NCBI GenBank assembly: GCA_002687025.1
Contig: NYZG01000156.1
Location: 1-14,490, forward strand
From: Candidatus Poribacteria bacterium
Lineage (GTDB): Bacteria > Poribacteria > WGA-4E > GCA-2687025
Length of the DNA stretch: 14,490 bases
Reading direction: 5' to 3'
Part shown: in pieces, positions 14,062-14,490 of the stretch
How positions within the stretch are numbered: the first letter of the stretch is position 1
How the letters are laid out: every line of letters starts with the position of its first letter
Made by a program: the position numbers and the translations under genes
The notes under the pieces: model-generated
Database searches by the model: none
What the model was told of the DNA's origin: nothing
What the model saw: the letters and a program-made list of their open reading frames with translations, nothing else

Positions 14062-14490
14062 CTAGCCCTGCTGCAGGCGTTCTCGCCGCGAACGCCTTAT
14101 CGCCAGGATGTAGACCACGTCGCCGACCACGACGCAGATGATTCCGACAATGAGCAACGGTCGTAGCGCGCCTTCGGGTAGGAGCGCGCGGAAACCGCGG
14201 CAGATAGCGACAACTACGACTCCGACGCCAAGGAGAGTCACACCGACCCTCTTGTAAGTGTCCCCAGCGGTGTCCTTGGTGAGTTTCAGCACACGCGCCA
14301 GGCGTAGGAGCCGCAGGAAGCGCAGGACGCGCACGAACCTGACCACCCGCATACCCCGCGCGAGCTTCACGTAAGGCAGCGCCGCCCACGTGAGGAGCAC
14401 CGGTGCGATAGCGATGGCGTCTGGCCTGCCCCTAGTTTCTGTACCAACCATAGCGAGAGCCTTAAGGCTCTCGGTTCGGACGCGTCTGAT
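14062..14490 (-). CDS. membrane protein with voltage-sensor-like S4 helix, 3' part (5' end outside window)
   Basis: The frame is open to the right edge, giving 142 visible residues. An ATG at 14451 exists but has no ribosome site, and the codons before it remain open, so I treat the gene as partial. Visible residues 22-41 (RPDAIAIAPVLLTW...) resemble the S3 region of voltage-gated channels. Residues 45-69 carry basic residues at 45, 48, 51, 54, 57, 60, 63, 66 and 69, the classic every-third-residue pattern of an S4 voltage sensor. Two further hydrophobic helices follow (about 82-98 and 112-131), joined by only a dozen residues. No selectivity filter is visible, so an ordinary S5-pore-S6 unit is unlikely. 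It may be a voltage-sensor protein or a truncated ion-transport family member. Confidence 0.75.
   Translation of the reverse strand: MRRVRTESLKALAMVGTETRGRPDAIAIAPVLLTWAALPYVKLARGMRVVRFVRVLRFLRLLRLARVLKLTKDTAGDTYKRVGVTLLGVGVVVVAICRGFRALLPEGALRPLLIVGIICVVVGDVVYILAIRRSRRERLQQG
14454..14473. repeat. perfect 20-bp palindrome CGAGAGCCTTAAGGCTCTCG
   Basis: All 20 bases are self-complementary. It ends two bases before the ATG at 14451. If the membrane-protein gene starts at that ATG this is an operator position; if the open frame continues beyond the window edge it lies inside coding sequence (TESLKAL). Confidence 0.75.

Overview
The window reads as a high-G+C bacterial chromosome segment. The strongest taxonomic clue is the C-terminal signature of two large WD40 proteins, with the motif PNPFNPETWIPFDL followed by a FlgD-like Ig fold. 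This 'PNPFNPETWIP' variant is, from memory, typical of Candidatus Poribacteria and related uncultured marine or sponge-associated lineages. That placement is inference; no marker gene is present to prove it.

Layout. The left edge (1-631, +) holds the 3' end of an FG-GAP/VCBS-type beta-propeller gene with four Ca-binding-like DxDGDG motifs. From 669 to 9807 six genes lie on the minus strand and read right to left. First come two tandem paralogues of 776 and 756 aa, each with a signal peptide, 14 WD40 blades and a FlgD/T9SS-like C-terminal domain. Then comes a WD40 lipoprotein (unknown N-terminal domain plus 7 blades), an ECF sigma factor, a discoidin-like lipoprotein and a nitrilase-superfamily amidohydrolase. 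The gaps between them are 66, 42, 266, 250 and 49 bp. Two or three transcription units are therefore likely: the three WD40 genes together, the sigma factor perhaps alone, and the lipoprotein with the nitrilase.

From 10164 two plus-strand genes follow: a sulfotransferase with an acyl-carrier-like N-terminal extension, and a conserved protein of unknown function that is 340 aa long. They converge on a small glycine-rich RRM RNA-binding protein (minus), with a terminator-like hairpin between. The stretch 12982-13646 has no convincing gene but carries several operator-like inverted repeats. After it come a decayed IS630-type transposase fragment (minus) and, running off the right edge, the 3' end of a membrane protein with a striking voltage-sensor (S4) helix: nine basic residues spaced exactly every third position.

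How the genes may work together. The left two thirds looks like an export and surface module: five proteins with signal peptides, lipoboxes or secreted-type propeller repeats, beside an ECF sigma factor with no adjacent anti-sigma gene. WD40, FG-GAP and discoidin folds are all binding scaffolds, so a cell-envelope or host/particle contact role is plausible but unproven. The most notable sequence-level observation is a perfect 10-bp tandem duplication across the start codon of the upstream WD40 paralogue. It leaves the Shine-Dalgarno sequence ideally placed for an out-of-frame ATG and 18 nt from the true start.
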